Source: Deltaproteobacteria bacterium (GTDB lineage: Bacteria; Myxococcota_A; UBA9160; PR03). From it: DNA of 64,000 bases. The stretch spans positions 186,001 through 250,000 of the forward strand of contig JAPSFT010000004.1 of NCBI GenBank assembly GCA_035063765.1. The letters run 5' to 3'. Shown in pieces: positions 14,766 to 23,515 of the stretch. A program made the position numbers and the translations under genes. Every line of letters starts with the position of its first letter. Positions within the stretch are counted from its first letter, which is position 1. The notes below the pieces were generated by a model, which made no database searches, was not told the origin of the DNA, and worked only from the letters and a program-made list of their open reading frames with translations.

Positions 14766-16589
14766 TCAGAGCACCTCGACCGCGGACGCCAGGTTCTCGA
14801 CGATGAAGGCCTTGCGCTCGGGCGTGTTCTTGCCCATGAAGAAGTCGAGGCAGCGGCCGATCTCGCCGATCCCGTGCACGGCCACCGGCGCAAGCCGCAT
14901 CCGGGGCCCGATGAACTGCCCGAACTCCTTCGGGCTGATCTCGCCGAGGCCCTTGAAGCGCGTGATCTCGGGGCCGCGCAGCTCCTGCTCGGCGCGCTCG
15001 CGCTCGGCGTCGCTGAAGCAGTAGCGGGTCTCCTTGCGGTTGCGGACCCGGAACAGCGGCGTCTCGAGGATGTAGAGGTGCCCCTTCAGCACCAGCTCCT
15101 CGAAGTAGCGCAGGAAGTAGGTGAGCAGCAGGTTGCGGATGTGCATGCCGTCGACGTCGGCGTCGGTGGCGATCACGACGCGCGCGTAGCGCAGCCCCTC
15201 GATGCCGTCCTCGATGCCGAGGGCGCGCATCAGGTTGTAGAGCTCCTCGTTCTTGTAGATCGCGTCGCGCGAGAGGCCGTGGCAGTTGAGCGGCTTGCCG
15301 CGCAGCGAGAAGACCGCCTGGGTCTCGACGTCGCGGGTCTGGATCATGACGCCGCCCGCCGAGTCGCCCTCGGTCAGGAAGATCGTGGTCTCCTCGCGCT
15401 TGCGGGCCTTCGGGTCGTCGTAGTGGGCCCGGCAGTCGGTGAGCTTGGGGATCCGGATCGCCACCTTGCGCGCGCGCTCGCGGGCGTCCTTCTTGATCGC
15501 CGAGAGCTCCTTCCGCACGCGTTCGTTCTGGCGCACCTTCTCGAGGAGCCGCTCGGCGTCGTCGCGGTGCTCGTGGAGCCAGCGCACCACGCGCTCCTTC
15601 ACGGCCGGCACGATCCAGCTCCGGACCTCGATGGAGCCCAGCTTGGTCTTGGTCTGCGCCTCGAAGACGGGGTCCTGGAGCTTGATCGCGACGGCGCCGA
15701 CGAGCCCGTCGCGCACGTCCTCGCCGGCGAAGGACTTGCCCGCGAACTCGTTCACCGCCTTCAGGAGCCCCTCGCGGAAGGCGCTCTGGTGGGTGCCGCC
15801 GTCGTGGGTGTGCTGGCCGTTGACGAAGCTCCAGTAGCTCTCGCCGTAGGCGTGGGTGTGGGTGAAGGCGAACTCGAGCCGGTCGGCGGCGTGGTGGACG
15901 ATCGGGTAGAGCGCCTCCTCGGTGCCCATCTCGTGGGCCAGGAGATCGGCGACGCCGCCCGCGGAGTGGAACCGCTCGCCGCCGTACTCGAGGGTGAGGC
16001 CGGCGTTCAGGAAGGCGTAGTAGCGCAGGCGCTGCGTGACGAACTCCTCGTTCCAGGCGAAGCGCCCGAAGAGCTCCGGGTCCGGCGTGAAGCGCACCCA
16101 GGTGCCGTCGCGCTCCGCGCCGGCCTTGCCGGTCTCGTCGTCGCGCAGCTTGCCGCGCTCGAAGATCGCGCGGCGCGTCTTCCCCTCGCGCCAGCTCTGG
16201 ACCTCGAAACGGCTCGAGAGCGCGTTCACGGCCTTGGTGCCGACACCGTTGAGGCCCACCGAGAACTGGAAGACGTCGTCGTTGTACTTGCCGCCGGTGT
16301 TGATCCGGGAGACGCAGTCGAGGAGCTTCCCGAGCGGGATCCCGCGCCCGTAGTCGCGCACCTCGATCGCGTCGCCGTCGCGGCGCAGCTCGATCCGCTT
16401 GCCGGCGCCCATGATGAACTCGTCGACCGCGTTGTCGACGACCTCCTTCAGCATCACGTAGATCCCGTCCTGCGGATGGGACCCGTCGCCCAGGCGCCCG
16501 ATGTACATCCCGCTGCGCAGCCGGATGTGGGCCAGGGCGTCCAGCGTCTGGATGGACGACTCGTCGTATGCCTTGCGCGCGCGCGGCAT
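14766..16589 (-). CDS. parE: DNA topoisomerase IV subunit B
   Basis: 607 residues. The GHKL ATPase motifs are present: EVVDNAVDEF, DYGRGIPLGKLLDC, and the ATP lid GLNGVGTKAVNALS. The transducer domain follows, then the TOPRIM motifs TEGDSAGGVMIQ and VVIATDADVDGMHI that bind magnesium. Short relative to E. coli ParE by about 25 residues. A GGGGGAG ribosome site precedes the ATG. It forms an operon with parC. The gene lacks any insertion in the TOPRIM domain of the kind seen in GyrB. Confidence 0.96.
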   Translation of the reverse strand: MPRARKAYDESSIQTLDALAHIRLRSGMYIGRLGDGSHPQDGIYVMLKEVVDNAVDEFIMGAGKRIELRRDGDAIEVRDYGRGIPLGKLLDCVSRINTGGKYNDDVFQFSVGLNGVGTKAVNALSSRFEVQSWREGKTRRAIFERGKLRDDETGKAGAERDGTWVRFTPDPELFGRFAWNEEFVTQRLRYYAFLNAGLTLEYGGERFHSAGGVADLLAHEMGTEEALYPIVHHAADRLEFAFTHTHAYGESYWSFVNGQHTHDGGTHQSAFREGLLKAVNEFAGKSFAGEDVRDGLVGAVAIKLQDPVFEAQTKTKLGSIEVRSWIVPAVKERVVRWLHEHRDDAERLLEKVRQNERVRKELSAIKKDARERARKVAIRIPKLTDCRAHYDDPKARKREETTIFLTEGDSAGGVMIQTRDVETQAVFSLRGKPLNCHGLSRDAIYKNEELYNLMRALGIEDGIEGLRYARVVIATDADVDGMHIRNLLLTYFLRYFEELVLKGHLYILETPLFRVRNRKETRYCFSDAERERAEQELRGPEITRFKGLGEISPKEFGQFIGPRMRLAPVAVHGIGEIGRCLDFFMGKNTPERKAFIVENLASAVEVL

Positions 16590-16638
16590 GCTCCCCCCGG
16601 CGGAACAGCTTGAAGAGGGAGGGGCGGGGCGTCAACCC

Positions 16639-16655
16639 CGCGGCTTGCAGCCGCG
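16639..16655. terminator. GC stem-loop between GH13 gene and parE, possible terminator
   Basis: CGCGGCT and AGCCGCG form a perfect 7-bp stem around TGC, between the end of the GH13 gene and the start of parE, both on the minus strand. There is no T-tract on either side, so intrinsic termination is doubtful; it could equally be a leader hairpin of parE. Confidence 0.25.
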
Positions 16656-16695
16656 CTGCGCAGGGGCGCACCGGCTGGCGCGGCGCACGCTGGCG

Positions 16696-18291
16696 TCACG
16701 CGAGCGCGAGGACCCACCCCTCCACGGGGTCGAGTGCGATCGCTCGCGAGGACTCCGGGAGCGCGCGTCCGGGGCGGGTCGAGAGCCCGCGGGCCACGCG
16801 GCCCGCGCCGAGCCTCACCTGGGCGGGCCGCTCGCCGAAGTTCAGCGCGACGACGGCACGCTCGCCCTCGTGCTCGCGCTCGTATGCGAAGACACCCGCC
16901 GGCGCGTCGAGCGCGCGGAAGCGCCCGCGCTGCAGGGCAGGGTGCGCGCGGCGCAGGGCGAGGAGGTCGCGGTAGAGCCAGAGCAGCGATTTGCGGTCGG
17001 CGCGCTGGGCGGCGACGTCGGTGCCGGGCGGCTGCGGGCCGAGCGGGAGCCACGCCTCCGCCGCGCTCGTGAAGCCGCAGCCGGGCTCGCGCGCGTCCCA
17101 GCGCATCGGCGTGCGCTCGCCGTCGCGCGAGAGGGAGGGGTGGAGCGTGCGCGCGAGCGGGTCCTGGAGGCGGTCCTCCGGCACCGCGACGTTGCGCATC
17201 CCGATCTCCTCGCCCGCGTAGAGGTAGGGCGTGCCGCGCAGGGTGAGCAGCATCATCGCGGCGAGCCGCGCCCGGGCGTCGCCGAACGTCGGGTGGTCGT
17301 AGCGCGAGGCGTGGCGCGGGACGTCGTGGTTCGAGAGCACCCAGGTGGGCCAGCCCTCGGGCGGGCAGAGCGCCTCGAAGCGCTCGACCTCGGCGCGGAA
17401 CGCCGCGGCGTCCCACGGGCAGCGCAGGAAGGAGAAGTTGAAGGCCAGGTGGAGCTCGTCGCCCTTCCCGTAGTACTTCGCGACCTCGGCGGGGTCGAAG
17501 AGGTAGACCTCGCCCACCATCATGCGCTCGCCGTACCGGTCGAGCACGGCGCGGATCCCGCGCAGCATCGAGTGGACGTCGGGGTGGTTCTCGTCGTGGA
17601 CGTGGAGCTGGCCGCCGTAGCCCGAGCCGCCTGCCGGGTTCGGCGGGTTGTCGCGCAGCGCGGGGTCCTTCGCGATGCGGTGGATCACGTCGATCCGGAA
17701 GCCGTCGGCGCCGCGCTCGAGCCAGAAGCGCAGCACCTCGTGCATCGCGCGCACGAGCTCCGGGCTCCGCCAGTTCAGGTCCGGCTGCTCGCGCAGGAAG
17801 GAGTGCAGGTACCACTGGCCGGTGGCGGGGTCGTGCTGCCAGGCCGGGCCCCCGAAGATCGAGCACCAGTTGTTGGGCGCCTGGCCCCCCCGGCCGTCGC
17901 GCCAGACGTACCAGTCGCGCTTCGCGCTGTCGCGCGCCGCACGCGACTCGCGGAACCAGGGGTGCTGGTCGGAGCTGTGGTTCGGCACCCAGTCGACCGT
18001 CACGCGGATCCCGCGCGCGTGGGCGTCGGCGAGCAGCCGGTCGAAGTCGGCGAGGGTGCCGAAGAGGGGGTCGACGCCGCAGTAGTCGGCGACGTCGTAG
18101 CCGAAGTCCGCCATCGGCGAGGGCTGGAAGGGCGAGAGCCAGAGCGCGTCGACGCCGAGCCAGGCCAGGTGGTCGAGCCGGCGCCGGATGCCCTCGAGGT
18201 CGCCGACGCCGTCGCCGTTCGCGTCCTGGTAGGAGCGCGGGTAGATCTGGTAGACGACGCCGTCGCGCCACCAGAGGCGCTCCCCGCTCAT
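16696..18291 (-). CDS. GH13 alpha-glucosidase / alpha-amylase family glycosidase
   Basis: 531 residues, no signal peptide, so cytoplasmic. The (beta/alpha)8 domain carries the oligo-1,6-glucosidase/alpha-glucosidase style opening WWRDGVVYQIYPRSYQDANG. The three catalytic acids are Asp201 in GFRIDVIHR, Glu261 in VGEVYLF and Asp323 in LSNHDVPR. A small C-terminal beta domain follows. GH13 enzymes of this group hydrolyse or transglycosylate alpha-glucosides such as maltose, trehalose or sucrose; TPLYAGEEIGM-like and MRWD motifs agree with subfamily 23/30-type glucosidases. Overlaps the EVE gene by ATGA, an odd functional pairing. Confidence 0.93.
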   Translation of the reverse strand: MSGERLWWRDGVVYQIYPRSYQDANGDGVGDLEGIRRRLDHLAWLGVDALWLSPFQPSPMADFGYDVADYCGVDPLFGTLADFDRLLADAHARGIRVTVDWVPNHSSDQHPWFRESRAARDSAKRDWYVWRDGRGGQAPNNWCSIFGGPAWQHDPATGQWYLHSFLREQPDLNWRSPELVRAMHEVLRFWLERGADGFRIDVIHRIAKDPALRDNPPNPAGGSGYGGQLHVHDENHPDVHSMLRGIRAVLDRYGERMMVGEVYLFDPAEVAKYYGKGDELHLAFNFSFLRCPWDAAAFRAEVERFEALCPPEGWPTWVLSNHDVPRHASRYDHPTFGDARARLAAMMLLTLRGTPYLYAGEEIGMRNVAVPEDRLQDPLARTLHPSLSRDGERTPMRWDAREPGCGFTSAAEAWLPLGPQPPGTDVAAQRADRKSLLWLYRDLLALRRAHPALQRGRFRALDAPAGVFAYEREHEGERAVVALNFGERPAQVRLGAGRVARGLSTRPGRALPESSRAIALDPVEGWVLALA

Positions 18292-18710
18292 CGGCGCGGC
18301 GCCTTCGTGCCGGCGAGGGCGAGGATGCGTTCGAAGTGCGCGGGCGAGACCGGCAGGACGGAGAGGCGCGGCATCCGGACCAGCGCGAAGCCCCTGAACC
18401 CCGCGTCCGCCTTGATCGCGGCGAGCGTCACCGGCCGCACGAGCGGCGCGACGGGCTCGAGGTCCACGGCGAGCCAGGCGCCGTCCGCCGGATCCGGGTA
18501 CGCGGTGCGCGCGACCCGCGCGATCCCGACCACCTCCTTGCCGGCACCGGAGTGGTAGAAGAGGACGAGGTCGCGCGCGCCCATCGCCCCGAGGTGCTGG
18601 CGCGCGCTCGGGTTGCGCACGCCGTCCCAGACCGTGCGGCCCTCGTCGAGGAGGTCCTGCCACGCGTAGGTCGAGGGCTCCGACTTCACGAGCCAGTACG
18701 CGCGCGCCAT
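18288..18710 (-). CDS. EVE domain protein (thymocyte nuclear protein 1-like)
   Basis: 140 residues starting ARAYWLVKSEPSTYAWQDLL, the classic EVE (PUA-like) N terminus, with WDGVRNPSARQHLGAM and the LVLFYHSG strand. EVE domains bind modified bases in DNA or RNA in an aromatic pocket; in bacteria they sometimes act with restriction systems but most standalone copies are uncharacterised. GGAGGAG precedes the ATG and a TAGCAT hexamer lies 16 bases before that, so it probably heads the transcript that includes the GH13 gene. Confidence 0.92.
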   Translation of the reverse strand: MARAYWLVKSEPSTYAWQDLLDEGRTVWDGVRNPSARQHLGAMGARDLVLFYHSGAGKEVVGIARVARTAYPDPADGAWLAVDLEPVAPLVRPVTLAAIKADAGFRGFALVRMPRLSVLPVSPAHFERILALAGTKAPRR

Positions 18711-18733
18711 CGCTCCTCCGGCGCCCGATGCTA

Positions 18734-19213
18734 TCAGGGGCTGCGCAGCGCGTGGAGGCCGCCGCGCAGCTTCTCGAGGAGCGCGAGGAGCTGGCTCCGC
18801 TCGTCCTCGTCGAGGGCGCGCAGCAGCGCCACGAGCCGGCGGGCGTGGGTCGGGGCGATCGCCCGGACCCGCGCCTGCCCGCTCCGGGAGAGGACGACCC
18901 GCCGCGCGCGCCGGTCGTGCGGGTCGGGACGGCGGGCGACCAGGCCCTCCGCGGTGAGGCCGCGGAGCAGCATCGTGACCGTGGGGCGGCTCACGCGGAG
19001 CTGCTCGGCGAGGTCGGCGGCGCGGATGCCCTCGGTGCCCGCGCGATCGAGGGCGAGCAGCACGCCGAGCCGGCCGCGCGAGAGGCCGAAGCGGCCCTGC
19101 GCGTGGATCTCGAGGGTGCGCACGAGCTCGTCGGCCACGTCGAGCAGGCGGAGGGCGGCGTCGAGCGCTTCCCCGTCGCGCGTGTGCAGCTCCGGCGGCA
19201 AGAGGAGGGCCAT
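18734..19213 (-). CDS. MarR family transcriptional regulator
   Basis: 159 residues with a winged helix-turn-helix: GIRAADLAEQLRVSRPTVTMLLRGLTAEGLVARRPDPHDRRARRVVLSRSG, the wing containing the conserved D-x-R motif. Flanking helices would form the dimer interface. It is divergent from a TonB-dependent receptor gene, and the 81-base space between them holds an AT-rich palindrome close to the SlyA consensus that nearly touches its own start, so autoregulation and control of the receptor are likely. Ligand unknown. Confidence 0.93.
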   Translation of the reverse strand: MALLLPPELHTRDGEALDAALRLLDVADELVRTLEIHAQGRFGLSRGRLGVLLALDRAGTEGIRAADLAEQLRVSRPTVTMLLRGLTAEGLVARRPDPHDRRARRVVLSRSGQARVRAIAPTHARRLVALLRALDEDERSQLLALLEKLRGGLHALRSP

Positions 19214-19220
19214 GAAGTCA

Positions 19221-19235
19221 TTAGATAGCTAACTA
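19221..19235. promoter_or_regulatory. MarR/SlyA-type operator between MarR gene and TonB receptor
   Basis: TTAGATAGCTAA at 19221-19232 matches the SlyA consensus TTAGCAAGCTAA at 10 of 12 positions. Overlapping it, TAGATAG and CTAACTA at 19222-19235 form a dyad with one mismatch. It is an AT-rich island in GC-rich DNA, 8 bases upstream of the MarR start codon and about 30 bases upstream of a TATGCT hexamer (19266-19271) on the receptor side. Confidence 0.55.
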
Positions 19236-19294
19236 TATGGATGGAGACAGCCTGGCGATCTCGGGTATGCTGCCGGCCCGCCAGGAGGGTCCGG

Positions 19295-21412
19295 ATGCCG
19301 CGTGGAATCACCGCTCTGCTCACGGTGCTCGTGGCGCTGGCCGCCGGCGCCGCGCAGGCCCAGACCTACAGCGTGACGGTGCGCGAGCGGCGTCCGGTGA
19401 GCTCGGGCTCGAGCTACGTCGTGGAGGGGGGCGACTTCTCGCTGCGGCGCCTCGATCGGCCCGACCAGGTCCTCGAGCAGGTGCCGCCGCTCCTCACCGC
19501 GCAGCACGCCGGCGGCGGCAAGGCCAACCAGTACCTGGTGCGCGGCTTCGACGCCGATCACGGGACGGACTTCGCCTTCTTCCTCGACTCGCTGCCCCTC
19601 AACTTCCGCAGCCATGCCCACGGCCAGGGCTACGCGGACCTGACCTTCTTCATCCCGGAGGCGATCGAGCGCATCGAGGTCTCGATGGGGCCCTACTCGA
19701 CGGAGTTCGGCGACTTCGCGACGGCCGGGGCCGCCAACCTGAAGCTCTTCGAGCGAGCGCCCGAGCCCTTCCTGAAGGTGGAGGGCGGGCAGTGGCAGAG
19801 CGCGCGCACGGTGGGCCTGTGGTCGCCGCGCGAGGGCCTCTTCTCCGGTGGCGACGAGCCCGGCACGCTGCTTTTGGCCGGCGAGTTCGACGCCACCGAC
19901 GGCCCCTTCCAGGACGCCGAGGACCTCCTCCAGTACAAGGGCCTCGCGCGGGCCGGCTGGCGCTTCGACGAGGAGACCCGCCTCGAGGGCTGGGCCGCCT
20001 TCTACGACGGGCGCTGGAACAGCTCGGGCCAGATCCCGCTGCGTCGGGTGCGCGGCCCGGGCTTCGACCGCTGGGACGCGATCGACCCGACCGAGGGCGG
20101 GGACTCGAACCGCCAGATGGGCCTCGTGCGGCTCGTCCACGAGCCGGCGCCTGGCCGGCGGCTCGAAGCCAGCGCCTGGGCCGCCCACTACGCCCTCGAC
20201 CTCTACTCGAACTTCACCTTCTTCCTGAGCCACCCCGACACCGGCGACGGGATCCTCCAGAGCGACGACCGCGTCTACACCGGCGGCTCGCTCGTCTACC
20301 GCCACCAGCTCGACGGGCGCTTCCCGACCGTCCTCTCGGGCGGCCTCGACACGCGCAGCGACCTCACCCGCGTGCAGCTCCGCCGGCAGGAGGAGCGCCA
20401 GCGCCTCGAGCACCTGAGCGACGACGACGTCACCGTGAGCTCGCTCGCCCTCTTCGGCTCGACCGAGACGCTGCTGGCGCCGTGGGCGCGCTTCGTCGGG
20501 GGCCTGCGGCTCGAGGGGTTCCGCTTCGACGTCGAGAACCGCTGCGCCGAGTGCACCGCCGACCCCGAGGACCCGCTCGCAGACGCGCGCGCGGAGGGCA
20601 GCGAGTACGACGGGGTCGCGCTGCCGAAGGCGAACCTGATCCTGCTGCCCTTCGCGAGCGAAGGGCCCCTGCCGAGCGAGACCGCGGCGCTGCGCGACGC
20701 ACAGCTCTTCCTCAACTGGGGGATCGGCTACCACTCGAACGACGCCCGCAACGTCGTCGCGAACCCCGACGAGGAGACGCTCCCGACGGCGATGGGCTGG
20801 GAGGTGGGCTGGAAGATCCCGGTGACGGAGTGGGCGGAGCTCTCGATCGCGGGCTGGTGGCTCGACCTCGAGAGCGAGTTCGTCTTCGTGGGCGACGAGG
20901 GCACCACCGAGCCGCGCGGGAAGACCCACCGCCGCGGCATCGAGCTCGCCGCGCGTGCGCAGCCCTGGGAGTGGCTCGAGGGGGAGGTGGCGGTCGCCTA
21001 CTCGTCGGCCACCTGGGAGGAGGACGACCCGGACGCCGGGATCGAGGACGGCGACCCCGTCGCGCAGGCGCCGCGCCTGGTCGCGAAGGCGCGGGTGCGC
21101 GCCACGCACGCCTCGGGCCTCTCCGGCGAGCTCGCCTTCCGGGCGCTCGGCGAGCGCTACGGGCTCGAGAGCGAGCGCTCGGTGCTGCTCTCGGACTACG
21201 CGGTCTTCGACCTGGGCCTGCGGTACCGTCGGGGCCCGCTCGAGGCCTTCGTCCTGCTCGAGAACCTCTTCGACACCCAGTGGCGGAGCGCCGACTTCTA
21301 CTTCGAGTCCTACCTGCCGGATTTCGATGCAGCGCCGACGGAAGACTTCCACTTCGTCCCGGGCAATCCGCGCAACGTCCGGGCCGGGATCACCTGGTTC
21401 CTCCCCTGGTGA
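19295..21412 (+). CDS. TonB-dependent outer membrane receptor
   Basis: 705 residues from ATG at 19295 with AGGAGG eight bases upstream. A signal peptide (MPRGITALLTVLVALAAGAAQA) is followed by TYSVTVRERR, a possible TonB box. The plug domain runs over about residues 40-160 with LVRGFDADHGTDFAFFLD, RSHAHGQGYADLTFFIPE and the IERIEVSMGPYSTEFGD strand; the remainder is a beta barrel ending in an aromatic residue (ITWFLPW). The DADHGTD and SHAHGQG signatures define a receptor subfamily whose substrate is not known to me. Immediately followed by a tonB-like gene and preceded by a divergent MarR regulator, so it is probably induced by a small molecule. Confidence 0.93.
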   Translation: MPRGITALLTVLVALAAGAAQAQTYSVTVRERRPVSSGSSYVVEGGDFSLRRLDRPDQVLEQVPPLLTAQHAGGGKANQYLVRGFDADHGTDFAFFLDSLPLNFRSHAHGQGYADLTFFIPEAIERIEVSMGPYSTEFGDFATAGAANLKLFERAPEPFLKVEGGQWQSARTVGLWSPREGLFSGGDEPGTLLLAGEFDATDGPFQDAEDLLQYKGLARAGWRFDEETRLEGWAAFYDGRWNSSGQIPLRRVRGPGFDRWDAIDPTEGGDSNRQMGLVRLVHEPAPGRRLEASAWAAHYALDLYSNFTFFLSHPDTGDGILQSDDRVYTGGSLVYRHQLDGRFPTVLSGGLDTRSDLTRVQLRRQEERQRLEHLSDDDVTVSSLALFGSTETLLAPWARFVGGLRLEGFRFDVENRCAECTADPEDPLADARAEGSEYDGVALPKANLILLPFASEGPLPSETAALRDAQLFLNWGIGYHSNDARNVVANPDEETLPTAMGWEVGWKIPVTEWAELSIAGWWLDLESEFVFVGDEGTTEPRGKTHRRGIELAARAQPWEWLEGEVAVAYSSATWEEDDPDAGIEDGDPVAQAPRLVAKARVRATHASGLSGELAFRALGERYGLESERSVLLSDYAVFDLGLRYRRGPLEAFVLLENLFDTQWRSADFYFESYLPDFDAAPTEDFHFVPGNPRNVRAGITWFLPW

Positions 21413-22199
21413 GTCGCCGCCGTGGGGTGCTGCCGGTGCGCGGCGCTCCCGGCGGCGCTTCGGAGGGAGCCTCGCGGCCTCGCTGCTGGTCCACGCGCTG
21501 GCGCTGGGGGCGCTCGCCTGGACGACGGGCTCGTGGCTGCGGGCGGCGGAGCGCGAGCCGCCGGTCTTCGTGACGCTGCTCGCCGCCGCCGAGGGCCCCG
21601 CGCCCGCGGCCGCCGTCGCGGCAGCGCCCGCGGCAGCGGCCCCGCCCGTGCCGGCTCCTCCGCCACCTGCAGCCCAACCGACACCGCACCCTGTCACGCG
21701 ATCGCGCTCCGTCCCTGCGCCGCCGCCGCCGCGCACCCGCCGGCCCGCCCGGGCGCCGCGCCCGCCCGCAGGGGCGGCGCCAGCGCCCGCTCCGCCGGAG
21801 CCGCCCGCCGTACCCGGTCCCTCGTCCGGCACCCCGTCCGTGCCCGCGCCGGAGGCCGCCGCGGCGGGCACGGCAGCCGCGCTCGCCGCGAGCACGGCCG
21901 GTGGCCGCGTGTACGGCGAAGGCGAGGTCGACCGCGCGGCCGTCGCGCTCGGCGGGATCCGCCGCCCCGAGTACCCGGCGCGCGAGCGCATGCTGGGCCG
22001 CGAGGGGCGGGTGACGCTGCTCGTGGAGGTCGACGCCACCGGGAAGGTGGGGGCCGTCACGGTCGCGCACAGCGGCGGCGAGGCCTTCGACGCCTCGGCG
22101 CGCCGCGCGGTCGCGCGCACCCCGTTCCGCGCAGCCCGCCTCGCCGATCGCGCCGTCGCGTCGACCGTGACGGTGGAGGTCTCCTTCGAGCTCGAGTAG
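21327..22199 (+). CDS. TonB energy transducer protein (start uncertain, possible frameshift)
   Basis: The reading frame ending at 22199 encodes a membrane anchor (FGGSLAASLLVHALALGALAW), a long proline/alanine-rich periplasmic linker and a C-terminal TonB domain (GGIRRPEYPARERMLGREGRVTLLVEVDATGKV and so on). The natural start would be the GTG at 21409, which overlaps the receptor stop and reads MSRRRGVLPVRG, but this lies in a different frame. In the TonB frame the only ATG/GTG/TTG is ATG 21327, inside the receptor gene, giving an arginine-rich N-terminal tail. Either that start is used or an indel near 21440-21460 disrupts the gene. It would energise the neighbouring receptor. Confidence 0.75.
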   Translation: MQRRRKTSTSSRAIRATSGPGSPGSSPGESPPWGAAGARRSRRRFGGSLAASLLVHALALGALAWTTGSWLRAAEREPPVFVTLLAAAEGPAPAAAVAAAPAAAAPPVPAPPPPAAQPTPHPVTRSRSVPAPPPPRTRRPARAPRPPAGAAPAPAPPEPPAVPGPSSGTPSVPAPEAAAAGTAAALAASTAGGRVYGEGEVDRAAVALGGIRRPEYPARERMLGREGRVTLLVEVDATGKVGAVTVAHSGGEAFDASARRAVARTPFRAARLADRAVASTVTVEVSFELE

Positions 22200-22219
22200 C
22201 GAGGCTGGAGCCCATCTCG

Positions 22220-23053
22220 TCAGCCGCCGGGAGCGGGTTCGTGAGAGGGGCGCCCGGCGGCCGGCCGCAGCCGCTCGGCGAAGAAGGCGAGGGTGCGATC
22301 GAGGGCAGCGCGGGTCGGATGGCCCTCGCGGTCCACCAGGTCCTTGGTCAGCACCGAGTGGGCGGTGCGCGGGATCGCGTGCGGGTTGCCCGGGCCGGAG
22401 TCGATCTCGATCGCCTCGAAGCCCGGGCCGAGCTCGCGGCGCAGCGTCTCGAAGCGCGCAGCCGGGCAGAGCGCGTCGTGCGTGAAGCGCAGCCCGAGCA
22501 CGCCGCAGCCCTCCCCGGCGCGCCGCTTCACGACCGCCAGGTCCTCGGGCGAGAGATGGAGCGCGGCGCGATGCGAGCGGCTCACCCCGAAGGGCAGCGA
22601 GGGCTGGCTCAGCACGGGCGCGAGCACGGCCTCGTCCACCATCAGCGCGAGCGCGAAGTTCCCGGTGAGGCACATGCCGAGCGCCCCGACGCCCGGCCCG
22701 CCGCACTCCGCGTGCACCTCCCGGCAGAGCGCGCGCAGCCAGTTGGTGACCGGGCTCGAGGCGTTGCGCGCGAGCACGTGGAACTCGCGCGAGATGCAGG
22801 CGCGCAGCATCGAGCCCGCGATGTAGCCCGCCGAGAAGTCGCGGTTCAGGGTGCCGAAGAGCTCGGGCAGGACGGCCGTGAAGCCCGCGTCGGCGACCCG
22901 GCGCCCGAACGCCGCCACGGCCGGGTGCAGGCCCGGGATCTCGTGGACGATCACGACCCCCGGCCCGTGGCCCCGCCGGTACACCGGGTAGCGCCGGCCC
23001 CCGTGCGTGAAGGAGGAGGTCGTGAATCCCTCGAGCGTCGCGCCGGCTGCCAT
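22220..23053 (-). CDS. dienelactone hydrolase family protein
   Basis: 277 residues from ATG at 23053, chosen because GGGAGG lies 4 bases upstream; a GTG at 23089 overlapping the previous gene is the alternative. An alpha/beta hydrolase with the dienelactone-hydrolase pattern: VVIVHEIPGLHPAVAAFGRRVADAGF, nucleophile Cys in GALGMCLTGNFAL, and a late histidine in PRTAHSVL. DLH enzymes open lactone rings in aromatic degradation, but most paralogues have unknown ester or lactone substrates. Same strand as the alkyltransferase-like gene in front of it. Confidence 0.85.
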   Translation of the reverse strand: MAAGATLEGFTTSSFTHGGRRYPVYRRGHGPGVVIVHEIPGLHPAVAAFGRRVADAGFTAVLPELFGTLNRDFSAGYIAGSMLRACISREFHVLARNASSPVTNWLRALCREVHAECGGPGVGALGMCLTGNFALALMVDEAVLAPVLSQPSLPFGVSRSHRAALHLSPEDLAVVKRRAGEGCGVLGLRFTHDALCPAARFETLRRELGPGFEAIEIDSGPGNPHAIPRTAHSVLTKDLVDREGHPTRAALDRTLAFFAERLRPAAGRPSHEPAPGG

Positions 23054-23085
23054 GGAGCCTCCCGCGGCTGGCCGGGCCGGCGCGA

Positions 23086-23430
23086 TCACGCGCGCGGTCG
23101 CCAGCGATGGCGAGCGAGATCGATCCGCCCGGCTGCGTCGAAGCGCACGCGCTCGCGCTCGAGGAGCACGCGCTGGAGGGCGCTCGCACCCGCCTGCGCG
23201 CGCGGGCTCACCCGGCCCTGCGCGTTCACGACCCGGTGCCAGGGCAGTGGCGTGTCCTCGGGGAGCGCCGCCAGCGCGTAGCCGACCAGCCGCGGCTGCG
23301 CGCCGAGCCCGGCGAGCTGCGCCACCTGCCCGTAGGTGGCCACGCGGCCGCGCGGGATCCGGCGCACGACGGCGCGGATCCGCGCATGGGTGCCGGTGTC
23401 ACCCGGGTTCGCAGAGCGCGTGGCCAGCAC
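23086..23430 (-). CDS. alkyltransferase-like (ATL) DNA-repair protein, MGMT DNA-binding domain
   Basis: About 114 residues. The helix-turn-helix and arginine finger (RRIPRGRVATYGQVAQLAGL) and the loop LPWHRVVNAQGRVSPR match O6-methylguanine methyltransferase, except that the reactive PCHR cysteine is tryptophan (PWHR). That is the signature of ATL proteins, which bind O6-alkylguanine and channel it to nucleotide excision repair without transferring the alkyl group. The GTG at 23430 is the best start for the family length; the frame is open upstream to an ATG at 23532 that would overlap the end of the AlkB gene. Confidence 0.85.
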   Translation of the reverse strand: MLATRSANPGDTGTHARIRAVVRRIPRGRVATYGQVAQLAGLGAQPRLVGYALAALPEDTPLPWHRVVNAQGRVSPRAQAGASALQRVLLERERVRFDAAGRIDLARHRWRPRA

Positions 23431-23515
23431 GGCGCGGGAGCATATCGCGGGTGCGCGCGCGGTGTGCAGGTCGCGAGGGTCGGGACGGCCTCTGGCGAGG
23501 ACCTCGAGTGATTCC

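Noticed and set aside
19229-22120. A 963-codon open frame on the minus strand across the TonB receptor and tonB
   Set aside because: It is antisense to genes with clear signal peptide, plug, barrel and TonB motifs; its composition (Arg/Glu/Leu-rich, no domain) is the usual shadow in GC-rich DNA.
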